A stretch of DNA of 64,000 nt from Ureibacillus terrenus (GCF_006569205.1 NZ_VIGD01000013.1:40631-104630); one strand, 5' to 3'; positions 7,776 through 16,335 are shown, counted from the first letter of the stretch. Numbers and translations: made by a program. Notes: generated from the letters alone by a model not told the origin.

Positions 7776-8312
7776 TTATTGATGAACATAAACCCGGGAA
7801 GAAACTTTTTCCAATTGGTCGTTCAAGCGTTGAACGGCCTCATCGGCAATGCGGTATTCCCCATTTTCCAAACGTTCTACCTGCTGATCGAGGACAAAAA
7901 TGGCCTTCAATATTTCTGTTGCTCCCAACACGGAAACGACAGGTTTCAGCGCATATTCAATCGCAAGCAGGTGGCCGATGGAACCGCCGATGGCAATCGG
8001 AATGACCGTTTTATTTTCAAGACCGTTTTGTGGAATCAAATCCAGGAACGTTTTTAAAATTCCTGTATAAGACGCTTTAAAAATCGGTGTCAGAATGACG
8101 ACAATATCCGCTTCTTCCACCAGTTTGTTGGCTTTTTGGATTTCCTCGCTTGCAAAATTCAATAAAATCAAATCCTGGGCGGGCAATTCATGAACATAAA
8201 TGGAATCCGTTTGAATGTCCGCCTTTTTCAAATAGTTTTCAACATACTGATGTATTCCTGTCAGGCGGGATGCCTTTTTATTGCTTCCATTAATAATCAC
8301 TGCTTTAACCAT
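7776..8312 (-). CDS. ssuE: NADPH-dependent FMN reductase (SsuE-like)
   Basis: A 178-residue flavodoxin-like NAD(P)H:FMN reductase. The N-terminal IINGSNKKASRLTG is the phosphate-binding loop of the family. ILTPIFKASYTGILKTFLDLIP (about 105-125) is the flavin-contacting segment, and IAIGGSIGHLLAIEYALKP is the SsuE-type helix. It would supply reduced FMN to the two-component monooxygenases encoded upstream (LLM enzyme and SfnB-like enzyme), which release sulfite from organosulfur compounds. The ribosome-binding site is AGGAGGT. It lies between the ribR remnants and yezD. Confidence 0.85.
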   Translation of the reverse strand: MVKAVIINGSNKKASRLTGIHQYVENYLKKADIQTDSIYVHELPAQDLILLNFASEEIQKANKLVEEADIVVILTPIFKASYTGILKTFLDLIPQNGLENKTVIPIAIGGSIGHLLAIEYALKPVVSVLGATEILKAIFVLDQQVERLENGEYRIADEAVQRLNDQLEKVSSRVYVHQ

Positions 8313-8391
8313 TTAATATGACCTCCTGATGAAAAAATAAATTATATTATGAAAAGTTTCTTTCAACCTTTTTTCTTATTATTTCAACAGA

Positions 8392-8688
8392 TTAACTATG
8401 TTTTAAGGCAAAATAAGAATTATTTGAAACGAGACATTGTTCATTCCAAAAATCTTCCAGCGCTTTCTTTAAGCCTCCTGGACCGAACTTCACCTTTCCT
8501 TTGTTTGAACAGTTATCTATTATAAACAATATAATCTTTTCTCTTCTTTCCAATATATCCGTTATGCCTTTCCGGTAAAACCATTGGTCGATCGTATTAT
8601 AAATTCCTTTATTGACCGAAAAATGCTCCTCACAATATTGGGAAAATTTTAAATCAGGCAAGTGCAGTAGTTCGTTGCTTTTTTTCAA
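8392..8688 (-). CDS. RibR-like C-terminal domain, separate reading frame
   Basis: About 98 residues starting at a TTG (8688) with GGGGAGGG 9 nt upstream; a GTG at 8697 is the alternative but stands too close to that site. The sequence ELLHLPDLKFSQYC, then VNKGIYNTIDQWF and KFGPGGLKKALEDF, matches what I recall of the C-terminal half of B. subtilis RibR. That half binds the FMN riboswitch RNA and relieves its repression. The preceding flavokinase frame overlaps it by tens of bases in a different phase. It is either expressed on its own by re-initiation or is the broken half of a frameshifted ribR. Confidence 0.65.
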   Translation of the reverse strand: MKKSNELLHLPDLKFSQYCEEHFSVNKGIYNTIDQWFYRKGITDILERREKIILFIIDNCSNKGKVKFGPGGLKKALEDFWNEQCLVSNNSYFALKHS

Positions 8689-9100
8689 AATTGCCACCCT
8701 CCCCAGCGATTGATTGAAATTGAGATCGAGCGTATTGAATGTCTTTATGGATTTGGCCGATTAAATCTTCTTTGCTATGAAACTTCCGTTCCCTTCTGAC
8801 AAAAAAGGCTATTTCGACCGTCAAATATTTTTCATAGAGATTTTCGTCAAAATCAAAAATGTGCACTTCAAAGGTTTGATGATGGCCGTCATTGAACGTT
8901 GGACGAATTCCGATATTCATAATGCCCGCATATTTTCTCTTTTCAAAGTATACAAAGACTCCATACACCCCTCCCTCTAATTGGACTTCACCCAAAGGAT
9001 TTACGTTCGCAGTCGGAAACCCGAGTTGTCTGCCAAGTTGCTTTCCTCTTTTTACCTTCCCCACAATAAATATTGGCCGTTGTTGTCGTAAAGCGCTCAT
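8654..9100 (-). CDS. ribR: RibR-like riboflavin kinase domain, frameshifted at its 3' end
   Basis: A 148-residue stand-alone flavokinase domain. GFPTAN (27-32) is the ATP-binding signature, MNIGIRPTF (61-69) the second conserved segment, and E78 of FEVHIF the likely catalytic base. It phosphorylates riboflavin to FMN without the FAD-synthetase part of RibC/RibF. GGAGGGTG stands 4 nt before the ATG. The frame ends at a TGA just after an A7 run (8679-8685). Removing one A would fuse it to the RibR C-terminal domain and give a normal RibR of about 235 residues. RibR belongs to sulfur-regulated operons in B. subtilis, which agrees with its place beside ssuE and with its promoter and leader. Confidence 0.75.
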   Translation of the reverse strand: MSALRQQRPIFIVGKVKRGKQLGRQLGFPTANVNPLGEVQLEGGVYGVFVYFEKRKYAGIMNIGIRPTFNDGHHQTFEVHIFDFDENLYEKYLTVEIAFFVRRERKFHSKEDLIGQIHKDIQYARSQFQSIAGEGGNFEKKQRTTALA

Positions 9101-9130
9101 TTGCACCCTCCAATTGGAATAATAAAAATG

Positions 9131-9168
9131 AAGGCCGACTAAATAGCAAAACACTATTTAGTCGGCCT
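9131..9168 (-). terminator. Leader terminator upstream of ribR
   Basis: A perfect 15-bp hairpin (AGGCCGACTAAATAG against CTATTTAGTCGGCCT, 7-nt loop) lies between the ribR promoter and its ribosome-binding site and is followed in the RNA by TCATTTTTATT. The position inside a leader points to attenuation rather than end-of-gene termination. Confidence 0.75.
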
Positions 9169-9187
9169 CTAGTTTGTCTAGTCGGGC
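9164..9187 (-). promoter_or_regulatory. Antiterminator-like hairpin, ribR leader
   Basis: In the RNA, CTAG and CTAG close a 5-nt ACAAA loop. A GA bulge on the 5' side faces a single A on the 3' side, and an outer stem follows in which GCCC meets GGCC with one mismatch. The GGCC is also the first part of the 15-bp terminator, so the two folds compete. The same element occurs before sbp and cysH. Confidence 0.6.
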
Positions 9188-9206
9188 GATTTCTTTTGTT
9201 TTTTCC

Positions 9207-9235
9207 AATATAATACATAATACCTGAGTAGTCAA
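9207..9235 (-). promoter_or_regulatory. ribR-ssuE-yezD promoter
   Basis: TTGACT (9235-9230) and TATATT (9212-9207) are separated by exactly 17 nt, a strong SigA promoter. The transcript would begin near 9200 and carry a leader of about 100 nt with the competing hairpins before the ribR start. Confidence 0.75.
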
Positions 9236-9348
9236 GTGTGTTTTGTAGGTTTTATATGAGATTTTTTTATTTTCATATTTTGACTGTGGCAACAGTAGTA
9301 ATTGACTAAAAATTTTCCAAGTTTCAATACTTTGATGCATTTGCAAAT

Positions 9349-9870
9349 CTAATGTACGATTTTCATGACATTTTCTCTCAGCATTTGTTCCGATGCTTCA
9401 CCATTGATTTTTTCCACAATTTCTCCTTCGCTGTTTATAAACAATGTAACCGGCAAAGTGATGATTTTAAAAGCCTCGGTTGCCTGCTGATCCTGATCCA
9501 GCAAAATTGGGAAACTCACTTTATTTTTTGATAGAAACGAGTTCACCGCAATCACCGGTTCGCCGACATTGATGGCCACCACTTCGACACCCTGGCTTCC
9601 ATATTCCTGATAAATTTTTTCAAAATAAGGCAATTCTTTTTTGCAAGGAGGGCAATAAGTAGCCCAAAAATTGACCACCATCCCCTTTCCTTTATAATCT
9701 TCCAGGCTAAGCTGATTCCCTTCAAGGTCTTCCAATGTGAAATCGAAAACGGCATCTGCAGGTTCTTTCTTTTTATCAATGACGATTTCTGCATAAACAG
9801 AATAGCCCAATAACAGAAAGAGGATCGTTAACATCGCTTTGCCCATAATATTCTTATAACGCTTTTTCAT
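9349..9870 (-). CDS. TlpA/ResA-like membrane-anchored thioredoxin
   Basis: A 173-residue protein with an N-terminal hydrophobic anchor (about 9-27) followed by a redoxin domain facing outward. The active site is C73-P-P-C76 in FWATYCPPCKKE, and the cis-proline loop is TLPVTLF. The PPC dipeptide is not the ResA CEPC, so I call it only a TlpA-like thiol-disulfide reductase. It lies 28 nt downstream of the sulfonate-type permease, at the end of the long sulfur operon, and its role there is unclear. It could protect or reduce exported thiols or the lipoprotein component. Confidence 0.8.
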   Translation of the reverse strand: MKKRYKNIMGKAMLTILFLLLGYSVYAEIVIDKKKEPADAVFDFTLEDLEGNQLSLEDYKGKGMVVNFWATYCPPCKKELPYFEKIYQEYGSQGVEVVAINVGEPVIAVNSFLSKNKVSFPILLDQDQQATEAFKIITLPVTLFINSEGEIVEKINGEASEQMLRENVMKIVH

Positions 9871-9898
9871 CTTTGCCTTTCACTCCAAAGGGGAGCCT

Positions 9899-10663
9899 TT
9901 AGTCGCTCTTTAAATTCATCCAGAACAAAATGCGTTTCTTGACCTTTTCAAAAATTAGAATGATCGTCAGTATAATGATGGCGTTGAATATAATTCCTGC
10001 CAATACATAATCGTATTGGGAAAAATCCGTATAGTACAATACGAAATGCCCCATTCCCGCCTCGGCACCGAACATTTCGGCCATGATCAATACAATAAAA
10101 GACAATATAAGAGCCGTTCCCGTGCTGCTCAGAATATATGGTGAACTTGCCGGCAACACGAATTTCCAGATAAAATCTATACCTTTTAAACCAATGATTT
10201 TTGCGTTATCCCAATAGCGTTTATCAATAAGGACAACTCCCTGAATGGTTCCGAGGAAAATGGGCCAAAAAGCTCCAATAAACAGGATTGCAATCGAGGC
10301 CGATTTAAAAGTCGGCAATAATGCTATCGCATACGGTATAAAAAGTGTCGGCGGCAAAGGGCTTAATACGTGAAAGAACGGAGAAAAAATTTCCCTTAAA
10401 TTTTGCCGGAGTCCAAAGAATACGCCTCCACCGACACCCAGGATGAATGCCAATGCGAGTGCAGGAATGAGCAAAGCCATTGAACTTGCAAATCCTTTGA
10501 GCATCTCGTCAAATGCCTCTACAAATGCCCCCGCAATCTCCGAAATCGGAGGGAAGATGACCGGGTTCAACAAATCGCTGAAATTTGTAAAATATACCCA
10601 AATCAGTATCAATAAGAAGAAAATGGCCAAGGTAATCGAATAATGTTTCAAGTTTCTTCTCAT
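9899..10663 (-). CDS. ssuC: ABC transporter permease, SsuC/TauC-like
   Basis: A 254-residue inner-membrane permease with about six transmembrane segments of the BPD_transp_1 family. The coupling loop around residues 150-170 reads DNAKIIGLKGIDFIWKFVLP, a variant of the EAA motif. It follows the binding-protein gene by 14 nt and shares the operon with an SsuB-like ATPase, so it should form the membrane pore of a sulfonate, taurine or related organosulfur importer. The start ATG is preceded by GGGGTGGG. Confidence 0.82.
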   Translation of the reverse strand: MRRNLKHYSITLAIFFLLILIWVYFTNFSDLLNPVIFPPISEIAGAFVEAFDEMLKGFASSMALLIPALALAFILGVGGGVFFGLRQNLREIFSPFFHVLSPLPPTLFIPYAIALLPTFKSASIAILFIGAFWPIFLGTIQGVVLIDKRYWDNAKIIGLKGIDFIWKFVLPASSPYILSSTGTALILSFIVLIMAEMFGAEAGMGHFVLYYTDFSQYDYVLAGIIFNAIIILTIILIFEKVKKRILFWMNLKSD

Positions 10664-10677
10664 CCACCCACCCCATT

Positions 10678-11763
10678 TTATAGATTCTGCTTTTTATAGC
10701 GCTCGAAAACTTTTTTGTAATAATCATCGTCCGGATTTTCTTCCATTAATTCTTTTAGCGCTTCTTCGTAGAAAGTTAGATTAAAATATTTATTTAGATC
10801 AATGTTTTTGGCATCCCCATCGATGTAACCCAGATCTTTCATTTGTTCCCACAATACTTCCACTTGATGTTTATGGGGATCCGCCGAATTGATCAAATGC
10901 TCCTCATTTACAATTTCATTTATTTCTTCATCGGATAAATTGAAACGTTCTTTGGAAGCTTCTACCGCAATTTTTGGATTTTCCAGTTTTAATCTTTCCG
11001 CTTTAATCAAGCCTTTTAAAAATTTCTTGAAGGCGATTTCCTGATCTTTTGTGTAATCCCCTCGTGTGACGACACGGCAGCAAACATGGCCTGGCTGTAC
11101 ATCATTGCTCCATATAAATGGAACTAAACCTGCCTCGGTCGCCTGAGAAAGAAATCCGGAAAGCGAAAAGGCCGCATCGACTTTGCGGGCTGCCGCCGCT
11201 TCAATCAGGTTTGCATTCGTTTTGAATTCGACAAATTTTACATCCTCTTCCAAATCCAAACCGGCTTTCTTTAAGGCCGTTTTAAATACGATATCCGGCA
11301 CTCCCAATCGTACAACGCCTATTGTTTTTCCTTTGAAATCTTCAAATGATTTATATTTGTCCGCATCTTCTTTCGGAACATAAACGGGATGGCCTCCCTC
11401 CATATGGCCGCCGATAATGTCCAAATCCGCCCCTTGCGCAATGAAAGCCAAAGGAGTCGTTGTTCCGAATGTTAATCCGATATCAATTTTATTTGTTTGC
11501 AGCGCATTGATTCCGTCCGTTGAAGCATTAAACGGCACCATTTCAACCGTCAAATTTTCCTCTTCAAAAAAACCTTCATGAATCGCGATGTCCGCCAATG
11601 GGGCCCCATTCATTTTTAAATAGCCCACTTTGAGATGATATTGCTTTTCATCTTTTTTGATTGCATTTTCATTGGAATTTTCATTTCCATTGCAGGCGGC
11701 CAATTGAACGGATAAAATCAGCAGAAAAACAATGTAAAATAAACCTTTGAAACGTGATTTCAC
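10678..11763 (-). CDS. ssuA: ABC transporter substrate-binding lipoprotein, SsuA-like
   Basis: A 361-residue secreted lipoprotein. The signal peptide ends in LAAC with the lipidated cysteine at 24. The mature part has the NMT1/SsuA-type layout (KVGYLKMNGAPLADIAIHEGFF, then LQTNKIDIGLTFGTTTPLAFIAQGADLDIIGG). The start is GTG, directly after the TAA of the ATPase gene, with GGGGGAGGA just upstream. The likely ligand is a sulfonate or aromatic sulfur compound, inferred from the operon. The C-terminal 40 residues are longer and more charged than in standard SsuA. Confidence 0.82.
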   Translation of the reverse strand: MKSRFKGLFYIVFLLILSVQLAACNGNENSNENAIKKDEKQYHLKVGYLKMNGAPLADIAIHEGFFEEENLTVEMVPFNASTDGINALQTNKIDIGLTFGTTTPLAFIAQGADLDIIGGHMEGGHPVYVPKEDADKYKSFEDFKGKTIGVVRLGVPDIVFKTALKKAGLDLEEDVKFVEFKTNANLIEAAAARKVDAAFSLSGFLSQATEAGLVPFIWSNDVQPGHVCCRVVTRGDYTKDQEIAFKKFLKGLIKAERLKLENPKIAVEASKERFNLSDEEINEIVNEEHLINSADPHKHQVEVLWEQMKDLGYIDGDAKNIDLNKYFNLTFYEEALKELMEENPDDDYYKKVFERYKKQNL

Positions 11764-12495
11764 TTAAATTCCTCCCCCATCCTCTACTGCTTCTTTCTGG
11801 TTCAACTTTTCAAAGATTCCCTTGTTCATCAGTTGTAATAGATCATCGCGAAATTCTATAAATTCCCGGCTTTCAAACAATTCATTGCGGTTTATCGGCT
11901 TTTCGAAGGGCACATCGATGCATTCCAAAATTTTTCCGGGCGGCCCCGGCGAAAACATCACTATGCTATCCGCCAACATGATGGCTTCTTCGGCATCATG
12001 GGTGACAAAAATGATGGTCTTCTTTTGATCTTGATTAATCTGTAATACCAGTTCTTGCAATTGTATTCTTGTAATCGGATCCAATGCACCGAAGGGTTCA
12101 TCCATCAACAACAGATCCGATCCCACCGACAATGCCCTCGCAATGGCTGCCCGCTGCCTCATTCCGCCGGACATCTCCCCGGGATATTTTTTAGTTGCGT
12201 GCCCCAGCTGCACCATTGTCAAATATTGTTCCGCCAATTGAAAAAGTTCTTTTTTCGACTTTTTTCCTTTTAAGCGCTTCTTTAAAGCGAGTACAATATT
12301 CTCTTCTGCGGTCAACCACGGGAATAGGGAATAATCCTGAAACACTACCGCTATATCGGAAATCCCGTTTTTATTATTGATAATGATTTCACCGGAATTT
12401 GGCTTTTCCAGATCGGCAAGCAGCCGTAAAAAAGTGCTTTTTCCTGAACCGCTGGGGCCCATCAAGACGAGAAATTCCCCTTCCCTTACTTCCAA
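11764..12495 (-). CDS. ssuB: ABC transporter ATPase, SsuB-like, with disrupted 5' end
   Basis: The ATPase domain is complete from the first strands: GPSGSGKS (Walker A, residues 13-20 of this version), the signature [27 protein letters not shown] (Walker B) and the switch histidine in FVTHDAEE. Homology continues upstream of the TTG used here (IKAINVSFGYKDTEILKDIN). That stretch has no ATG, GTG or TTG and hits a TGA at 12577. A strong AGGAGGG with TTG at 12622 and ATG at 12614 lies farther up but in other frames. One base gained in the A4 run near 12555-12558 would join the ATG frame. The gene is probably frameshifted or the sequence has an error. Confidence 0.72.
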   Translation of the reverse strand: MEVREGEFLVLMGPSGSGKSTFLRLLADLEKPNSGEIIINNKNGISDIAVVFQDYSLFPWLTAEENIVLALKKRLKGKKSKKELFQLAEQYLTMVQLGHATKKYPGEMSGGMRQRAAIARALSVGSDLLLMDEPFGALDPITRIQLQELVLQINQDQKKTIIFVTHDAEEAIMLADSIVMFSPGPPGKILECIDVPFEKPINRNELFESREFIEFRDDLLQLMNKGIFEKLNQKEAVEDGGGI

Positions 12496-12677
12496 ATTGA
12501 TATCTTTTAATATTTCCGTATCTTTATAACCAAAACTTACATTTATTGCCTTGATTTTAATAGGAGCTGATGACGTTCATGGCTTGATTTCTTTTCTTTT
12601 TCCAACACCTGCATGGATTCAATCGCTCCCTCCTTTTGTGTACTATATAAATAAAAATAGTAGGATTTAAACGATTA

Positions 12678-14009
12678 TTACACTTCTAGTTTTTGTGAAA
12701 CAGGATATTCCAGCCCTAAATTTTCCCGCAAATTGCCTCCTGCATATTCTGTTTGTACAATACCTCTCTCCTGCAATACTGGGATGACGTGATCCACAAA
12801 ATCTCTCACTCCGCCTGGGAAATAAGGGAACTTAATATTAAATCCATCTGCCGCTCCATTGAGGAACCATTCACTCAATTTATCCGCGACTTGTTCGCCT
12901 GAACCTACAATAAATAAATGTCCCTGCGTACCTACAAAATAACGGGCCAATTCTTTGATTGTGTAGTTTCTTTCTTTCGCCAGCTCTGATAAAAGTTTGA
13001 AACGTCCCTTTTCTCCATTGACCTGATCAACATCTTTCAATTCAGGCAAATGATCATCAGGCGAATATTGCGACAAGTCGTGGTCCACATATCTGGACAA
13101 CCAGCCGATTCCCAACTGCGGAAGGATCAGTTCCTGGAATTGCTCAAACTTCTCTCTCGCTTCTTTTTCCGTTTTCGCTACAAACGGAACGATACCCGGC
13201 ATAATTTTAAAATGCTCCGGATTGCGTCCATACGCTGAAACTTTTTGTTTGATGCTGTTATATACCGCTTTCCCTTCTTCCACTGTAGAAGGTGCAATCG
13301 TAAATAAGATATCCGCATGTTTCGCCGCAAATTCCCTTCCCTTTTCCGAAGCGCTGGCAGTCACCAATATCGGGTGTCCTTGAGGCGGTCTTGGAATATT
13401 AATCGGTCCTCTCACTTTATAATATTTTCCTTCATGATAAATTGGATGTATTTTCTTTTCATCCAAGAAAATTCCATTTTCCCGGTCAAATAAAAGGGCA
13501 TCTTTTTCCCAGCTATCCCATAATTTTTTCGTTACTTGTACAAACTCGTCAGCCCTTTCATATCGGAGGGAATGGTCCAATTGCTCTTCCAATCCGAAAT
13601 TGGCGGCTTCATGATCATGGGCGGTTGTAACAATGTTCCATGCCGCTCTTCCCCCGCTCAAATGATCGATTGTCGCAAACTGTCTTGCCACATTATATGG
13701 GTGGGTAAAGGTAGTAGATAAAGTCGCCACCAACCCGATATCTTTTGTAACGGAAGCCAGTGCCGCCATTGTCGTCGCTTCCAGCCGGATTTGGGGAGTA
13801 TAGGCGATATCTTCTTCATTATGGGCCAACACATCTGCCAAAAAGAGAAAATCGAATTTCCCCTCTTCTGAAATTTCCGCAATCTCTTTATATAGCGACA
13901 GTTTTGTCACTTCTTCCGTTTTTGTTTCAGGATATCTCCAGGCAGCCAAATGATGGCCTAAAAACGTTTGGAAAAAGGAACCTAGCAACATCCGTTTTCC
14001 GTTAGTCAT
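12678..14009 (-). CDS. LLM-class FMN-dependent monooxygenase (NtaA/SnaA/DszA family)
   Basis: A 443-residue bacterial luciferase-like TIM-barrel monooxygenase of the NtaA/SnaA/DszA group. Family landmarks are HHLAAWRYPET, FLADVL, LEATTMAALA, TFTHPYNVARQFATIDHLSGGRAAWNIVT and a C-terminal GSGEQVADKL. It uses FMNH2 supplied by a reductase such as SsuE to oxidise, and often cleave, sulfur- or nitrogen-bearing organic compounds. The start ATG at 14009 is chosen because AGGAGG lies 9 nt upstream; an in-frame TTG six codons earlier is part of that site. It sits between the SfnB-like gene and the SsuB-like gene, consistent with organosulfur use. Confidence 0.88.
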   Translation of the reverse strand: MTNGKRMLLGSFFQTFLGHHLAAWRYPETKTEEVTKLSLYKEIAEISEEGKFDFLFLADVLAHNEEDIAYTPQIRLEATTMAALASVTKDIGLVATLSTTFTHPYNVARQFATIDHLSGGRAAWNIVTTAHDHEAANFGLEEQLDHSLRYERADEFVQVTKKLWDSWEKDALLFDRENGIFLDEKKIHPIYHEGKYYKVRGPINIPRPPQGHPILVTASASEKGREFAAKHADILFTIAPSTVEEGKAVYNSIKQKVSAYGRNPEHFKIMPGIVPFVAKTEKEAREKFEQFQELILPQLGIGWLSRYVDHDLSQYSPDDHLPELKDVDQVNGEKGRFKLLSELAKERNYTIKELARYFVGTQGHLFIVGSGEQVADKLSEWFLNGAADGFNIKFPYFPGGVRDFVDHVIPVLQERGIVQTEYAGGNLRENLGLEYPVSQKLEV

Positions 14010-14023
14010 GACACCATACCTCC

Positions 14024-15226
14024 TCAAACTAATTCTTCAATTTTCACGGAATTTTTATAGTGTTGGATGGATTCGTTTGCTATTTGCTTGATGACCATAT
14101 CATCCAACGGCGGATTGAATGCCCCGCATTGTACATCCCTGAAATATCTTTCCAACGGCAAGTCTTTCGATAAAGAATGCCCTCCCGCGATTTGCATGGC
14201 CAATTCCACAATCTTTTTGGCATTATTGCATACTGTATATTTTGTAATGGCCACTTCATTGCTGAGTTGGTCACGGAGATGTTCATTTTTATCCCATTTT
14301 TCCGCCACATGATATAAAACCATTCTGGAAACGGCAATCAGGATTTCCATTTCTCCGATTTTTTGTTGGACATGTGGAGCCTCCGCGATATATCCCCCTA
14401 AACTTGGAGAATATTTTTCGTTCACATATTTCAAAACGAAGTCCCGTGCGGCTGTTGCAATGCCCAAATAAATGGCGGGCAATTGCAAAGTGTACGCGCT
14501 GCTTAGCCCGGTAAAGCGGGTCGGCTTTCCCTTTTCCGAGTATGCAAGCAAGTTTTCTTCGGGAACAAAAACATTATTTAACTGGATATCCATGCTGCCA
14601 GTTCCTCTCATGCCCAGCACATTCCACGTATCAATAACTTCCACCGAATCGTTTTTTTCGATTAAAAACTCTGCAACCTTATCTTCATCCTCGACATAGG
14701 CCAAAACGGTAAAATGTTTGACAACAGGTGCGAGTGTCGCGAAGGCTTTGCGCCCGTTAATGACATAGCCACCCTTTACTTTCTTTGCAACCGTGGACGG
14801 GTTGGCGCCTCTGACAATATTTCCGGTCGCCCGTTCCGTTGCATAGACATTTAAAACCGATCCCTCTTCCACTGCCGCCCGGCAAAGTTTTGCAAAGATT
14901 TCTTCCTTCCATGGTCTGAAACATCTGAGGCTGAAAAATGTCATTAAATGCCAGCCTACTGCCAAAGCGGTTGAACCGGAAGCCTTTGCCAATCTTTCTT
15001 GGACAAGCAAAATTTCATATAAGGAGAGCTCATCCCCGCCATATTCTTTCGGGATGACCAATTTCAAATAGCCCTCCTTTTTCAAAATTTCAAAATGTTC
15101 GAAAGGAAATTCCCCCGATTCATCAATTTTCCCTGCGGTTTCGCTGATTTGCTTTGCAACGCGTTCCGCATAATCGACCAATTGTTGATCCCTTTCATTG
15201 CGAATTGTTTGATTACTTCTGTTCAT
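14024..15226 (-). CDS. SfnB/DszC-like acyl-CoA dehydrogenase-fold oxidoreductase
   Basis: A 400-residue flavoprotein with the three-part acyl-CoA dehydrogenase fold: helical N-domain, beta domain around residues 135-245 (ERATGNIVRG, GYVINGRKAFATLAP), and C-terminal helices. In sulfur operons such proteins (SfnB, DszC, 'sulfur acquisition oxidoreductase') act as FMNH2-dependent monooxygenases rather than on acyl-CoA. The neighbouring LLM monooxygenase, SsuE and sulfonate importer favour that reading. The start at MNRSNQT has GGAGGAAG 7-10 nt upstream. It begins 38 nt after cysA and ends 15 nt before the LLM gene. Confidence 0.82.
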   Translation of the reverse strand: MNRSNQTIRNERDQQLVDYAERVAKQISETAGKIDESGEFPFEHFEILKKEGYLKLVIPKEYGGDELSLYEILLVQERLAKASGSTALAVGWHLMTFFSLRCFRPWKEEIFAKLCRAAVEEGSVLNVYATERATGNIVRGANPSTVAKKVKGGYVINGRKAFATLAPVVKHFTVLAYVEDEDKVAEFLIEKNDSVEVIDTWNVLGMRGTGSMDIQLNNVFVPEENLLAYSEKGKPTRFTGLSSAYTLQLPAIYLGIATAARDFVLKYVNEKYSPSLGGYIAEAPHVQQKIGEMEILIAVSRMVLYHVAEKWDKNEHLRDQLSNEVAITKYTVCNNAKKIVELAMQIAGGHSLSKDLPLERYFRDVQCGAFNPPLDDMVIKQIANESIQHYKNSVKIEELV

Positions 15227-15264
15227 GATCAATCTTCCTCCAATTTTGTTCTATCCGGATCCAT

Positions 15265-16335
15265 TTATATCGAGAAATCTTCCGGTATGAACACTTTTAA
15301 TTGTTTTGGACGTACATATACCACTTCGCCTTTTTGAATCTGTAAATTTTTAAATTGCTCTTTTGGCAATTCCGCCTCCAAATATTCCCCGTTGTCTTCC
15401 CTTTTCAATTCGATCCGAGCAGTTGGCCCGACAATGTGGATAAAGGAGATTTTGGCGGGAACCGTTTCATTGTCCACCTGTTCCTTTTCAATTAAAATGT
15501 CATGCGGGCGGGCATATCCAACTGCATCATCATGGGAATCCAGATAATGAGGAGCGTTGATTTCAAATTGCCCCTGCTTCAATTTTCCGTTTTGCAAACG
15601 CCCTCTGAAGATATTTACATTTCCCAAGAAATCATAGACAAATGGGCTTTTTGGATTTTCATACACTTCATCCGGCGTACCGATTTGTTCGATTTTTCCA
15701 TTGTTCATGACAATGATCCGGTCTGCCACATCAAGGGCTTCTTCCTGATCGTGGGTCACGAAAATGCTCGTCACATGAAACTCATTATGCAGTTGGCGAA
15801 GCCATCTCCGGAGCTCTTTTCGCACCTTTGCATCCAATGCTCCGAACGGTTCATCCAAAAGCAGCACTTTCGGTTCCACGGCCAATGCCCTAGCCAATGC
15901 CACACGTTGACGTTGCCCTCCTGAAAGTTGGGAAGGATAGCGGTCTTGGAAATTTTCCAATTTTACGAGCGACAATAATTCATTCACTTTTCTCTCGATC
16001 TCTTTTTTGGAAGGTCTCGTTTTTCTCGGCCGCACTTTTAAACCATAGGCGACATTTTCAAACACGTTCATATGCCGGAATAGAGCATAATGTTGAAATA
16101 CGAAACCGATTTTCCGCTCTTTCGGACTGACATTGGTAATGTCCTCTCCATCGAATAAAATCGTCCCTTCATCCAGCCCTTCCAATCCTGCAAGAATCCT
16201 TAATAACGTGGTCTTCCCCGATCCTGAAGGTCCGAGGAGGGCGATGAGTTCCCCGGATTTTATGTCGACGCTGATATCTTTTAAAACCTTTACGGAACCA
16301 AAGGACTTTGACACATTTTTGATTTGAATCCCCAT
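15265..16335 (-). CDS. cysA: Sulfate/thiosulfate ABC transporter ATPase CysA
   Basis: A 356-residue ATPase that drives sulfate and thiosulfate import. Walker A is GPSGSGKT (34-41), the signature is [15 protein letters not shown], Walker B is [11 protein letters not shown], and the switch region is [10 protein letters not shown]. The [19 protein letters not shown] segment is characteristic of CysA rather than other carbohydrate-type ATPases. A C-terminal TOBE regulatory domain follows (about 240-356, ending in [13 protein letters not shown]). It is the last gene of sbp-cysT-cysW-cysA, 10 nt after cysW. Confidence 0.95.
   Translation of the reverse strand: MGIQIKNVSKSFGSVKVLKDISVDIKSGELIALLGPSGSGKTTLLRILAGLEGLDEGTILFDGEDITNVSPKERKIGFVFQHYALFRHMNVFENVAYGLKVRPRKTRPSKKEIERKVNELLSLVKLENFQDRYPSQLSGGQRQRVALARALAVEPKVLLLDEPFGALDAKVRKELRRWLRQLHNEFHVTSIFVTHDQEEALDVADRIIVMNNGKIEQIGTPDEVYENPKSPFVYDFLGNVNIFRGRLQNGKLKQGQFEINAPHYLDSHDDAVGYARPHDILIEKEQVDNETVPAKISFIHIVGPTARIELKREDNGEYLEAELPKEQFKNLQIQKGEVVYVRPKQLKVFIPEDFSI

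Noticed and set aside
8679..8686. A-AAA-AAG heptamer in ribR as a dnaX-type -1 frameshift site
   Set aside because: The -1 frame after the slip does not lead into the RibR C-terminal domain; the homologous continuation needs a +1 shift or loss of one A.
9120..9235. FMN riboswitch or T-box in front of ribR
   Set aside because: The leader is only about 100 nt and lacks the conserved FMN aptamer blocks and the T-box bulge; only the two competing hairpins are visible.
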